DNA of 36,630 nt from Streptomyces soli (GCF_003999195.1 NZ_RJVR01000325.1:1-36630); one strand, 5' to 3'. Counted from the first letter of the stretch, positions 19,284 to 27,506 are shown. Program-made: numbers and translations. Notes: generated by a model from the letters alone, not told the origin.

Positions 19284-19515
19284 GGACTGCGGCGACCGAC
19301 GACAACGCCGCCAGGCGAGAGCCATCGGCACGCGACGCCCCCCGCCTATTCGCGCGGCCTCCAGACCCTCGAAGCCTCCACATGGAAGAGTGGGACGAGG
19401 AGCGGGGCCAGATCTGTTTGCTGTCGGGCGCCTTTGACAGCTGGTCCGAATTGTTGGGAAGTGCTCCAGGCCTTCTACCAGGCCCCGCCCCGGCGCCGAG
19501 CACCCGCCGGAACTG

Positions 19516-19620
19516 GTGCACAACACGCCTGTCCTGCGGCGCGACGACGACGGATGGCTCATCGTTCATCCGCACGAGGGCGTCCAAGGCCCCGACAGCA
19601 GACTCATCCAGACCCCGTAG
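19516..19620 (+). pseudogene. Possible gene remnant
   Basis: A short open frame ending at a TAG (19618-19620) reads LVHNTPVLRRDDDGWLIVHP and then HEGVQGPDSRLIQTP. The composition is protein-like, unlike the surrounding arginine-rich chance frames, but no start, ribosome site or family is visible. It may be the tail of a lost gene. Confidence 0.2.
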
Positions 19621-19689
19621 CCCCTGCGCCGCGCGCCGACGCCCACCGTAAGGTGAGGGCAGGGATCAGTTCAGGCAGGAGGCGGACCG

Positions 19690-20280
19690 GTGGCATCGAC
19701 GGCTCGGGCGCAGGGGGATCAACCCGAGGAAGACGCGGCAGCCGGCAGCGGACGCCGCTGGCTTGTGCTCATCTATCGGGTGCCGACAGAACCGACCCGC
19801 TTGCGGGCAGCGGTGTGGCGGCGCATCAAGGGACTCGGCGCGATCTACCTGCAGAATTCGGTAGCCGCTCTCCCGCGCACAGTCGCCTCCGAGAGGGCCA
19901 TGCGGGTGCTGCGCAAGGAGATCATCGACATGGACGGCACGGCCCACCTGCTCGCCACGGACGTGCTGGCCGGAGAGGCCGATGTCGTCGCAGCCTTCAA
20001 CAAGGCCCGCAACGACGAGTACGAGGAGATCGTCGACCGCTGCCAGGACTTCCTCGCCCAAGTGGACAAGGAGTACGTGGCCGAGCACTTCACGTACGCC
20101 GAGCTGGAGGAGAACGACGAGGACCTGACCAAGTTGAAGAACTGGTTCGAGAAGGTCAGGACCCGGGACGTTCTGTCCGCTTCCGGCCGTGCCGAGACGG
20201 TGGCAGCCCTGGAACGCTGCGAGCAGGTCTTGGAGGACTATGCCGCCCGCGTCTACCTGGAAGAGGGCGAGACCAGCTGA
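19690..20280 (+). CDS. ChrB N-terminal-domain protein
   Basis: The 196-residue protein matches the N-terminal domain of chromate-resistance regulator ChrB: WLVLIYRVPTEPTRLRAAVW and RRIKGLGAIYLQNSVAALP, then an acidic helical part (YEEIVDRCQDFLAQVDKEY). The usual C-terminal ChrB domain is absent and no chrA transporter is near, so a chromate role is doubtful. The GTG start has AGGAGG seven nt upstream. It ends at a shared terminator facing the metal-transport-like operon, but whether the two are functionally linked is unknown. Confidence 0.75.
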   Translation: MASTARAQGDQPEEDAAAGSGRRWLVLIYRVPTEPTRLRAAVWRRIKGLGAIYLQNSVAALPRTVASERAMRVLRKEIIDMDGTAHLLATDVLAGEADVVAAFNKARNDEYEEIVDRCQDFLAQVDKEYVAEHFTYAELEENDEDLTKLKNWFEKVRTRDVLSASGRAETVAALERCEQVLEDYAARVYLEEGETS

Positions 20281-20324
20281 CGGCAGCCCCGGTCAGCGGT
20301 GGGCGACCGGCCCGCAATGCACGA

Positions 20325-20362
20325 GCCGGCTGGGGCGGGATCTTTCTCCCGCCCCAGCCGGC
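20325..20362. terminator. Bidirectional terminator, chrB-like gene and ABC operon
   Basis: A perfect 16-bp stem (20325-20340 with 20347-20362) with a 6-nt TCTTTC loop lies midway between two converging genes, 44 nt from the upstream stop and 9 nt from the other. Confidence 0.85.
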
Positions 20363-20371
20363 CGGTTCGTG

Positions 20372-20575
20372 CTACGCGCCCGAACGGCTCGCCTTCCGCA
20401 GCGACAGGCCGAGCAGCAGCACCACGGCGAGCGGGAGCAGCCACCAAGCCGCGATGCCCGCGCCGGCGAACAGCGCCGTGACGACGAGCGCGATCACCAC
20501 GCCGACCGCCACGGTCCAGTCGTCGCCGACCACGAAGTCGTACCAGAAGTGCAGGAATCGCATGATCGGGTTCAC
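20372..20575 (-). CDS. Small two-helix membrane protein
   Basis: The 67-residue protein MNPIMRFLHFWYDFVVGDDW has two hydrophobic segments (about 21-40 and 43-58) and a basic end (RKASRSGA). Its ATG overlaps the stop of the FTR1-like gene as ATGA, so it is translationally coupled and probably an accessory subunit of that protein. No family is recognised beyond this context. Confidence 0.75.
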   Translation of the reverse strand: MNPIMRFLHFWYDFVVGDDWTVAVGVVIALVVTALFAGAGIAAWWLLPLAVVLLLGLSLRKASRSGA

Positions 20576-21345
20576 GAGGTCACTCCAGACTGTTCCGGGC
20601 GGACCGCCGACACCGTGCGCCGCTGTTGGTTACGCAGCAGCGCGACGTAGGCCAGCGAGACGACGAGGACGGCCGGGATGATGACGAGCAGAGAGACGTC
20701 GGCTCCCGGCCAGTGCGCCCCGGCACCTTCGGCTCCCCAGAAGATGCCGAAGGAACTCAACAGGATTCCCACCACGAACTTCATGGTGTTCTCGGGGACC
20801 TTGGCCAGCGGGGCCTTGATCAGCAGGCCAACGACGACCACCAGCACGACCGCCGCGATCGCTCCGAGCGAGGCCTCCGGGATCTGCCCCTGGACGGACC
20901 CGAAGGTGACGACGATGAACGCCACTTCCAGGCCTTCAAGGAACACGCCCTTGTACGCCAATGTGAAGCCGTACCAGTCGGTGACGAAGGCCCGGCTCTC
21001 GGTCCCCGCGGCCTTGGCGGCCGCGACCTGCTGCTGGTAGATCTTGTCCTCGTCGTGCAGCGCCTTGTATCCGGAAGCCCGGAGAATGGCCTTGCGCAGC
21101 CACTGCAGGCCGAAGACCAGCAGCAGGCCGCCGATCACCAGTTGCATGGCGCCGATCGGGATCCGGCTGATCGCCGGCCCGAGTGCGGCCACCACAACCG
21201 CCAGTGTCAGCAGCGCGGCGACGACACCGATCATCGGCGAGCGCCAGCCACGAGTGACACCCGCGGCGAGCACGATGGTGAGTGCCTCGACGGCTTCCAC
21301 CGCACAGGCCAGAAATACAGCGAGGACCAGTACCGTCCCGCTCAT
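20572..21345 (-). CDS. COG4280-type, FTR1-like membrane protein
   Basis: The 257-residue protein has about seven membrane segments and two acidic ExxE motifs inside helices: E17-A-V-E20 and E137-G-L-E140 (FLEGLEVAFIVV). The second resembles the R-E-x-x-E iron-binding motif of Ftr1/EfeU permeases. A hydrophilic loop (residues 90-125) joins the two halves. A metal-transport role is inferred from these motifs. The ATG has GGAGG five nt upstream and starts 15 bp after the ABC ATPase gene; its end overlaps the 67-residue gene. It is therefore the fourth gene of the ABC operon. Confidence 0.72.
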   Translation of the reverse strand: MSGTVLVLAVFLACAVEAVEALTIVLAAGVTRGWRSPMIGVVAALLTLAVVVAALGPAISRIPIGAMQLVIGGLLLVFGLQWLRKAILRASGYKALHDEDKIYQQQVAAAKAAGTESRAFVTDWYGFTLAYKGVFLEGLEVAFIVVTFGSVQGQIPEASLGAIAAVVLVVVVGLLIKAPLAKVPENTMKFVVGILLSSFGIFWGAEGAGAHWPGADVSLLVIIPAVLVVSLAYVALLRNQQRRTVSAVRPEQSGVTS

Positions 21346-21360
21346 ACATACCTCCAGTGA

Positions 21361-22521
21361 TTATCTTGCATCGTTGCGCCCCGCTCCGGCAGTGGCAGCC
21401 GGCTCGCGGTCCGCACACGGGTAGGCGAAACAGCCGCTCGACGTGACCTCCAGGGCCACCGATCGATCGCGCTGCCACGGCCGCTGGTCGAAGACACCGC
21501 ACAGCAGGGTGCCTCCGGGCAGTTCCACGACGTGGTCGTAGCCACGTCCCCGGTACGCGGTGTCCCGGACCACGCCGCTGAGCGTGTGCGAGTCCTCGGC
21601 CGGATCCGCGTCACCCAGCTTCAAGGCGGCAGGCCTGATCAGCACGTCCACCTCGGTACCCTCGGCGAGGCCGGTCGGGGCCTGCGCCACCAGGGAGCGG
21701 TCCAGGGTGCGCACCTGAACGCCGCCGTCGTCACGAACCTTCTCGACCTGCGCGGACAGCTCGCCCGACAGTCCGGTGAAGCGCGCGACGAAGGGCGAGT
21801 TGGGCTCGTTGTAGATGGTCTCGGGCGTTCCGTGCTGGACCAGCCGGCCGTCGCGCAACACCCCGATCCGGTCAGCCAGCGCGAAGGCCTCCGACTGGTC
21901 GTGGGTGATGTAGACGGCGGTGGCGCCGGTCTCGCGGGTGAGCGTGGCTATCTCGACCCGCAGCCGCTCCTTCAGATCTGCGTCCAGGTTGGACAGCGGC
22001 TCGTCGAACAGCAGCAGCCGCGGGCGCCCCACAAGGGCCCGGGCCAGCGCCACTCGCTGCTGCTCGCCACCGGACAGCTCGCCCGGAAAGCGCTGCGCGT
22101 AGTCGCCCAGCCCGACCCGGTCGAGGAGACCGCCGACCCGGTCGGCCACCTCCCGCCGTCCGACTCCCTGCCGCCGCAGCGCGTACGCGACGTTGTCCGC
22201 GACGGTCAGGTGCGGCCACAGTGCGTAGTCCTGGAACACCATGCCCAGACCACGCTGCTCCGGCGGTACGCACACACGGCGGTCGGCGACGAGCTCGCCA
22301 CCGAGCAGCACCTGGCCCTCGTCCACCCGTTCGATGCCGGCGATCACTCGCAGCAGCGTGCTCTTGCCGGAACCGGACGGTCCGAGCAGGACATGGAATT
22401 CGCCGGCCTCGGCGGTGAGCGAGACGTCTTCGAGAACCGTGGTGGCGCCGTACCGCTTGGTCACCCCGTCGATCTCCAGGCGGGTGGCATGGACCTCATT
22501 CGAGGCTTTCGCTGGTTTCAC
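21361..22521 (-). CDS. Fbp/Pot-type ABC transporter ATPase
   Basis: The 386-residue protein has Walker A GPSGSGKST (residues 47-55), the signature LSGGEQQRVALARAL, Walker B LLLFDEPLSNLDA and the switch His in VYITHDQSEA, then a C-terminal TOBE-type regulatory domain (about 250-386). It powers the permease encoded just upstream. The frame is open far upstream, but the GTG at 22521 overlaps the permease stop as GTGA and fits the family, so I chose it. Confidence 0.93.
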   Translation of the reverse strand: MKPAKASNEVHATRLEIDGVTKRYGATTVLEDVSLTAEAGEFHVLLGPSGSGKSTLLRVIAGIERVDEGQVLLGGELVADRRVCVPPEQRGLGMVFQDYALWPHLTVADNVAYALRRQGVGRREVADRVGGLLDRVGLGDYAQRFPGELSGGEQQRVALARALVGRPRLLLFDEPLSNLDADLKERLRVEIATLTRETGATAVYITHDQSEAFALADRIGVLRDGRLVQHGTPETIYNEPNSPFVARFTGLSGELSAQVEKVRDDGGVQVRTLDRSLVAQAPTGLAEGTEVDVLIRPAALKLGDADPAEDSHTLSGVVRDTAYRGRGYDHVVELPGGTLLCGVFDQRPWQRDRSVALEVTSSGCFAYPCADREPAATAGAGRNDAR

Positions 22522-24344
22522 CGTTGCTCCAATCGGTGCCAGCCCGCGGGGGCGAGGAGGCGGAAGAGTGCCAGTGCGAGGCCTATGACAAGGAGGATTC
22601 CGGCGCAGGCGACCACCAGGGAGGCGGTGCCCACCCCGAAGTCGTAGTTCACGATCAGCTTCGTCACCCCCACCGACAGCGGTGCCTGGCCCGGCGGGTA
22701 GAGCATCGAAGCGAGGGGCAGCTCCAGGAAGCGGTCCGCGAAGGTCAGCAGCCACGTCCACAGCAACCCGCGGGAGACCAGCGGCAGTACCGTCGTGCTC
22801 CAGGCCCGAACCGTCCCCGCGCCATGCACCCTGGCGGCAGCCAGCATGGAGTCCTGCAACTGCGAGAACGAGCCGACGAGCAGCCGCGACGCGGCGGGCA
22901 GCGCACCGGCGAGCAGGCCGATGGTGAGCAGCGTCAGCGTGCCGTAGATGTGAATGCCGAGAGTGTTCATCAGCGGCAGGTTGTACGTGAAGATGTAGCC
23001 GGCGCCCAGCACGATCGAGGGCAGGGCCACGGCGCCGAGCATCAGGAGGTCGAGCAGGCCGGCCGCCTTGCCGCGTCCCTTGCCGCCGCTGCGGGCGAGG
23101 AACCGGGCGACCAGCACGCCTCCGACCAGAGCCACCGTCGCGGTGATGACCGCCAGCCGCAGGGAAAGCATGACGGGCGCCAGCAGGGCCGACTGATGGA
23201 AGACCTGCCGGTAGTTGTCAAAAGTGAAGTTGTGCGCGCCGAGCGCACCGAACTGGCCCAGCATGGACGCGGAGACCACGCCCAGCGTCGGCACGCCGAG
23301 GGCGAGCAGGAAGAAGACGCCGAGCCCCCCCTGGGCGGCCGCGGAGCGCCAGCCGCGCAGCGGCGCCTGGCTGACCGGGCGCGTGCGTCCGGACAGCACG
23401 GCGTAGGAGCGGCCCCGGGTCGCCGCGCGCTGCGCCAGCATCGCGAGGACGACCAGCAGCATCAGCAGCCAGCCGACAGCCGCGGCTGTGGGGTAGTCGG
23501 CGGGGAAGTTGGTCACCGAGGCGGCGAGGGAGAAAGTGGCGAGGGGGAAGCGGGCGTCTGCTCCCAGCGTCGCCGCGACGCCGTAGTCGCTGATCGCCTC
23601 GGCGAAGACGATCGCCAGAGCCGCCCACAGTCCCGGGGCCAGCATGCCGACAGTGATCCGCAACCGGGACCAGAGCCCGGCACCGTGCACCCGGGCCGCG
23701 TCCTCGAAGTCCCGCCCCAGCCCGGCGACGACACCGGAGACGGCAAGGAACGCGAACGGTACACCGCGGCTGCCCAGCACCCAGATGACCCCGACCGGCC
23801 CCATGACGAGGCTTCGCAACCAGCCGGCGTCGACGCCGAAGAGCTGGACCAGTACGCCGTCCGGTTCCACCAGTCGGGTCCAGCCGAGGGCTTCGAGGTA
23901 CGAGGGGGCGAGCAGCAGGGCCCAGATCCCCAGCCGCCAAAGGCCGCCCCCGAACACCTTCGTACGACCCAGCAGCAGGGCCAGCCCGGTGCCGATCGCT
24001 GCGGCCAGCACCGCGGCGCCCACGCCGGTGAGGGCGGTGTTGAGCAACGCCTGAAGCGTGCTTCCGGTGAGCGCGGAGCGGAAGGCGGCCACGCTGAACC
24101 ACGCCGAACCCTGCCCGAACATCCGGGGGCTGATCGCGACCAGTAGAAAGCCTGCCACGGGGGCCAGCAGGACCAGTCCGACCGCGACGGCGGCGAGCGG
24201 ACCACCCAGCAGCCGCACGGCCCGGCCGGTCCAGCGCAGCCCCGCGACCGCTCGGCGGTCACCGGGCCGCTCACCGGAAGGCGGAGCCAGCGCCGCCCGT
24301 CCCCGGTCGGTGACCGGGGACGGGGCCAACCTGTTCGTCGTCAT
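22518..24344 (-). CDS. Fused two-domain ABC transporter permease (FbpB type)
   Basis: The 608-residue protein has two copies of the binding-protein-dependent permease domain in one chain, with about twelve membrane segments and an EAA loop in each half (EDAARVHGAGLWSRLRI and LAAARVHGAGTVRAWST). Such fused permeases are typical of ferric iron (FbpB), thiamine (ThiP) and aminoethylphosphonate importers. It begins 5 bp after the binding protein stop and overlaps the ATPase gene by 4 bp. Confidence 0.93.
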   Translation of the reverse strand: MTTNRLAPSPVTDRGRAALAPPSGERPGDRRAVAGLRWTGRAVRLLGGPLAAVAVGLVLLAPVAGFLLVAISPRMFGQGSAWFSVAAFRSALTGSTLQALLNTALTGVGAAVLAAAIGTGLALLLGRTKVFGGGLWRLGIWALLLAPSYLEALGWTRLVEPDGVLVQLFGVDAGWLRSLVMGPVGVIWVLGSRGVPFAFLAVSGVVAGLGRDFEDAARVHGAGLWSRLRITVGMLAPGLWAALAIVFAEAISDYGVAATLGADARFPLATFSLAASVTNFPADYPTAAAVGWLLMLLVVLAMLAQRAATRGRSYAVLSGRTRPVSQAPLRGWRSAAAQGGLGVFFLLALGVPTLGVVSASMLGQFGALGAHNFTFDNYRQVFHQSALLAPVMLSLRLAVITATVALVGGVLVARFLARSGGKGRGKAAGLLDLLMLGAVALPSIVLGAGYIFTYNLPLMNTLGIHIYGTLTLLTIGLLAGALPAASRLLVGSFSQLQDSMLAAARVHGAGTVRAWSTTVLPLVSRGLLWTWLLTFADRFLELPLASMLYPPGQAPLSVGVTKLIVNYDFGVGTASLVVACAGILLVIGLALALFRLLAPAGWHRLEQR

Positions 24345-24349
24345 CTCGG

Positions 24350-25411
24350 TTACTTCGCGATGTTCGCGGTGAACCAGGAGTTGATCTCGGCCTCCTTGGG
24401 ACCCCAGACGTACGGGTCGACCGTCTGGTACTGGACCGAGTTGAGCGAAGGCATCGCCGGCAGCGGCGAGACGCCCTGCACGACCGGCCAGTACAGCGAG
24501 TCACTGCCGGGGGCACCGTTCAGCATGGCCTTCTGCCCGGCCGGGCTGAGGACGAACTCCGCGAACTTCTTCGCCTCGGACTGCACCGCGGCGGGCGCCC
24601 TGCCGTCGATGCCGATGACGCCCGGGAGCAGGCTGACGCCCTTCAGGAAGGCGGTCTTGATGTTGGGGTTTTTCACCGTCTGGGCCGCGCCGAGGCCGGC
24701 GGAGCTCTGGATGAGGCCGACCTGGATCTGGCCGGTCGACATCGCGTGCAGGGTGTCGCCGTTGGTCGGGAAGACGTGCAGGCCGTTGGCCTTCAGCTTG
24801 CCGTAGAAGTCCTTGCCCTGGGCCTCACCGCCGAGCAGGTTCATCATGCCGGCCACGAACGGGAAGGTGGGGCCGGAGACGGCGGGGTTGTTCATGCCGA
24901 CCTTGCCCTTCCAGGCCGGCGTCAGCAGGTCCTGCCAAGAGGTGGGCGGGGTCGGGGTCTTGGAGGAGTCGTAGACGACGGTGCCGGCCATCGTGACGCC
25001 GGTCGGGATGTAGCTCTGATCCTTGGGCACAGCGGCCTGGCCGGCAGCGTTGAACTTGACGCTCGGCTCGTAGCCCTTGAGCAGCTGTCCCTGCTGGTCA
25101 AGGGCGGCGAACCCCTCGTCGCCATCGGTCCACAGCACGCCCCACTGCGGGTTGGACTTCTCGGCCGCGACCTTCGCCAGCAGGGGGCCCGTGCTGTCGT
25201 CGACAAGCTTGGTCGGAATGCCCGTGGACTTCTGGAACGCGTCGACGACCGCCTGGTCGTAACCCTGCGCCGAGTACACGACGAGCGTCGGCTTGGATCC
25301 GCCGCTCGCGGCAGCCGTGGTCGCCGTCGAGGAACCGCAGCCGACAGCAACTCCCATCACGGCTGCGGTCACCAGAACCACCTGTCCCTTTGATCGAATC
25401 CCTGCCAACAT
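24350..25411 (-). CDS. Extracellular substrate-binding lipoprotein (FbpA-like)
   Basis: The 353-residue protein has a lipoprotein signal with lipobox AVGC (C25), then a class II periplasmic-binding fold (LVVYSAQGYDQAVVDAFQKS from about residue 42, TSWQDLLTPAWKGKVGMNNP, GLIQSSAG). FbpA proteins bind iron through paired tyrosines in the GLIQSS-like region; here SSAGLGAAQ stands instead, so iron by that mode is not supported. The substrate may be another metal complex, thiamine-like or phosphonate compound. The ATG has GAAGAGG four nt upstream. It heads a five-gene operon. Confidence 0.9.
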   Translation of the reverse strand: MLAGIRSKGQVVLVTAAVMGVAVGCGSSTATTAAASGGSKPTLVVYSAQGYDQAVVDAFQKSTGIPTKLVDDSTGPLLAKVAAEKSNPQWGVLWTDGDEGFAALDQQGQLLKGYEPSVKFNAAGQAAVPKDQSYIPTGVTMAGTVVYDSSKTPTPPTSWQDLLTPAWKGKVGMNNPAVSGPTFPFVAGMMNLLGGEAQGKDFYGKLKANGLHVFPTNGDTLHAMSTGQIQVGLIQSSAGLGAAQTVKNPNIKTAFLKGVSLLPGVIGIDGRAPAAVQSEAKKFAEFVLSPAGQKAMLNGAPGSDSLYWPVVQGVSPLPAMPSLNSVQYQTVDPYVWGPKEAEINSWFTANIAK

Positions 25412-25429
25412 TTCGCCTCTTCCCTAACC

Positions 25430-25483
25430 ATGTTAAGCCCACAGATGTAACGGTCGTTAGGAAGAGTTGGTGACGAACGTTAC
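25430..25483 (-). promoter_or_regulatory. Candidate operator and promoter of the ABC operon
   Basis: An 11-bp inverted repeat with one mismatch (GTAACGGTCGT at 25447-25457 and ACGAACGTTAC at 25473-25483, 15-nt spacer) lies 36-72 nt upstream of the binding-protein ATG. On the minus strand TAACAT (25430-25435) could be the -10 box, putting the repeat over the -35 region. The regulator is unknown. Confidence 0.4.
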
Positions 25484-25633
25484 CGAGCGCGAGGGAATCG
25501 ATGGCGTCAAGTCGAACAGCGAGTGAGCAATGGCTGAAGTCGCCCTGCACATGCCAGCAGCCCCCGGAATCCGCACCGAGGGTTCTCACGGTGCTGACTT
25601 ATACGGCCTGGCCTGGGCAAACGCACTGGGAAA

Positions 25634-25858
25634 TCATGCGCTCGCCAGTACCAGCAGATCCAAGTCCTCCTCCAGCGGACCCGTCATGGGGTCCGCCGCG
25701 ACATCGGCGCCCAGCCGTGCGAAGGCTTCGGCGATCTCGTCTTCGGGTGACGACGCCCCCGGCGACGAGGGGGGACGGTGCGGCCCCGGTATCCGACGGT
25801 GAAGACGCCGATGCCGACAACGAGGACCGCCACCAGAAGGCTGGGAAGGTGCGTTCAT
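25634..25858 (-). pseudogene. Frame-broken small membrane protein
   Basis: The ATG frame (74 codons) ends with a natural-looking segment, SSPEDEIAEAFARLGADVAA then DPMTGPLEEDLDLLVLASA. Its middle is arginine-rich nonsense, whereas another frame over about 25787-25850 reads a membrane helix, LLVAVLVVGIGVFTVGY. Joining the two would give a small protein with one membrane segment and an acidic tail. Two compensating frameshifts would be needed. The rest of 25484-25885 holds nothing I recognise. Confidence 0.35.
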
Positions 25859-25885
25859 GGCGCCGTCACCCAGCCGTGGCCTTCG

Positions 25886-26830
25886 TCACCCTCCCGGGCT
25901 CCCCGGCAGCACGGTGATCCGCTCAAGGGGGCCGTACGGGCCTGCGGCCAGTGCCGCCCGCACCGCCGCCGCGACCTCGCCCGGGTGCCTGGCCAGGGCG
26001 GTCGGCGCGATCCGCACCACCCGCAGCCCCAACGTCTCCAGCCGGCCGCGCCCGGAACCGGCCGCCGGGCCGAGGTCCAGGGCGACGCCGTCGCGCGCCC
26101 AGTAGGCGTCGGGCGAGGCCAGGAAGGAGCCGTCGAGCCGCAACTGCGGGCGCCACAGCGGCTGGCGAAGGCCGGTCCGTATGACCAGGGTGCGGGCCAG
26201 ACCGACGGCCGACCTGATCCCGGTGTCCAGCTCGGCGAGGAGCCTGCCGACGGCCGGCTTGCGGGCCAGCGCCGCATCGCCCAGCTCGGCGGCCAGCACG
26301 TCCGGCCGCACCCCGGCGAAGGCCACCAGCTCCCGCAGTACGTCCCCGGCCCACTCCGGGTCGCACGACTCCCGTACGCCGTCGGCCGCCGCCCGCACCA
26401 GGGGCGCCACCGGCACCCCGTCGACCGTCACGGCGGACGGCAGCCGGCGCGCGTGGTGCACCCGCACCCAGGTGTGCGTCCTGATCCTGCGCCCGTCGGG
26501 CACCAGGACGTCCACCACCGGCACCCCGGACGGCAGCGGCGCCGCCTCGATCCGGTGCAGCGCCAGGCCTGCGGTGCCCGTGACCATCGCCTCCGCCTCC
26601 GGATGCCCCGCGAAGCCCAGCGCCGCCCGGCAGCGCTGGGCAACGCTCAGCACCCCCGGGTGCAGCACCACCACCCTCGGCAGCGGCCGCTGCCACCGCC
26701 CACCGGGCCGGATCCGCTCCCGTACGAAGGACTGCGGGACCCCGATCGCCGCCAGCTGCGCCATGGTGACCACCCGGTCCTGCTCGCGGGCGAGTCGGCG
26801 CAGGGCGGGGATGTAGTCGATTCGCTTCAT
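25886..26830 (-). CDS. AbiEi-antitoxin-like / DUF559-type protein, orphan
   Basis: The 314-residue protein starts with a winged-helix part (IPALRRLAREQDRVVTMAQL, about residues 5-45) typical of AbiEi-type antitoxin domains, then a middle part common in actinobacteria (LPRVVVLHPGVLS, ALHRIEAAPLPSGVPVVDVL). The C-terminus usually holds a Vsr/DUF559-like nuclease fold; here PDAYWARDGVALDLGPAAGS is shortened and lacks the expected acidic catalytic pair. No AbiEii toxin is beside it. The start is ATG 26830; an upstream GTG at 26839 is possible. It is divergent from ogt. Confidence 0.6.
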   Translation of the reverse strand: MKRIDYIPALRRLAREQDRVVTMAQLAAIGVPQSFVRERIRPGGRWQRPLPRVVVLHPGVLSVAQRCRAALGFAGHPEAEAMVTGTAGLALHRIEAAPLPSGVPVVDVLVPDGRRIRTHTWVRVHHARRLPSAVTVDGVPVAPLVRAAADGVRESCDPEWAGDVLRELVAFAGVRPDVLAAELGDAALARKPAVGRLLAELDTGIRSAVGLARTLVIRTGLRQPLWRPQLRLDGSFLASPDAYWARDGVALDLGPAAGSGRGRLETLGLRVVRIAPTALARHPGEVAAAVRAALAAGPYGPLERITVLPGSPGG

Positions 26831-26925
26831 GCCGGTCACCGTCCCCCAGCGTGGCGCATCAACTACCCGCTGTGACAGACCTGTCGAGAATCACCACCCT
26901 GACGGGTGGCGCGACGGGGGCCGCG

Positions 26926-26948
26926 TTGTCAGTGCCGCCGCATAGGCT
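26926..26948 (+). promoter_or_regulatory. RecA-NDp/PafBC-type promoter of ogt, leaderless
   Basis: TTGTCAGTG (26926-26934), 8 nt, then TAGGCT (26943-26948) match every defined position of tTGTCRgtg-N8-TAnnnT. The GTG start codon follows six nt later with no ribosome-binding site, as expected for a leaderless mRNA. Confidence 0.8.
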
Positions 26949-26954
26949 TCTGGC

Positions 26955-27506
26955 GTGACGTACTTGGAGACCGATTCGCCCGTGGTGGCCTGGACGGTGC
27001 TGGACACACCGATCGGGCCGCTCATGCTCGCCGCCTCGGAGCAGGGCCTGGTCCAGGTCGTCTTCCACGCCGACGAGCCCAGGGCGGCCGCCGCCCTCGA
27101 CCGCCTCGGCCGCCGCCTGGGTGCGACCTCGCAGGCCCCGGCCCGTGCGCACCTCGCCGAGGCGATACGCCAGGTCGAGGCGTACTTCGCCGGCTCGCTG
27201 CGGGAGTTCACCCTCGACCTGGACTGGTCCCTCACCACCGGCTTCAACCGCCGGGTGCAGCGCGAGCTCGCCACCGGTGTGCCGTACGGCTCGGTCGTCG
27301 GCTACCAGGACCTCGCCGACCGCGTCGGTGAGCCGGGCGCCGCGCGGGCGGTCGGTGTCGCCATGGGTGCCAACCCGCTGCCCGTCGTGGTGCCCTGCCA
27401 TCGGGTGGTCGAGAGCAGCGGTGGCATAGGCGGCTTCGGGGGCGGGCTGGAGATCAAGCGGCGGCTGCTGGCGCTGGAGGGCGTGCTGCCCGAGCCGCTG
27501 TTCTGA
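26955..27506 (+). CDS. ogt: Methylated-DNA--protein-cysteine methyltransferase
   Basis: This suicide enzyme removes alkyl groups from O6-guanine. The 183-residue protein has the N-terminal alpha/beta domain, then the DNA-binding part with PYGSVVGYQDLADRVG, RAVGVAMGANPLPVVV and the active site P147-C148-H-R-V-V. All required residues are present. The GTG start and lack of a ribosome site agree with the damage-type promoter directly upstream. It is a single gene between the divergent AbiEi-like and the convergent cupin genes. Confidence 0.95.
   Translation: MTYLETDSPVVAWTVLDTPIGPLMLAASEQGLVQVVFHADEPRAAAALDRLGRRLGATSQAPARAHLAEAIRQVEAYFAGSLREFTLDLDWSLTTGFNRRVQRELATGVPYGSVVGYQDLADRVGEPGAARAVGVAMGANPLPVVVPCHRVVESSGGIGGFGGGLEIKRRLLALEGVLPEPLF

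Larger units (their letters stand above)
18977..19689. other. Gene-poor region with palindromic repeats
   Basis: No convincing intact gene lies between the chitinase-like gene and chrB. The stretch 19120-19290 is packed with short GC-rich palindromes described separately, and a possible gene remnant ends at 19620. The rest shows no feature I recognise. Confidence 0.6.

Noticed and set aside
18977..19689. Several open frames in the gene-poor region
   Set aside because: They cross the palindromic repeats and have no ribosome sites or recognisable motifs, except for one low-confidence remnant that I listed.
25423..25437. Half iron box (GGTTAGG on the minus strand) near the ABC operon start
   Set aside because: Only one half of the DmdR/IdeR-type palindrome is present, so I do not call iron control.
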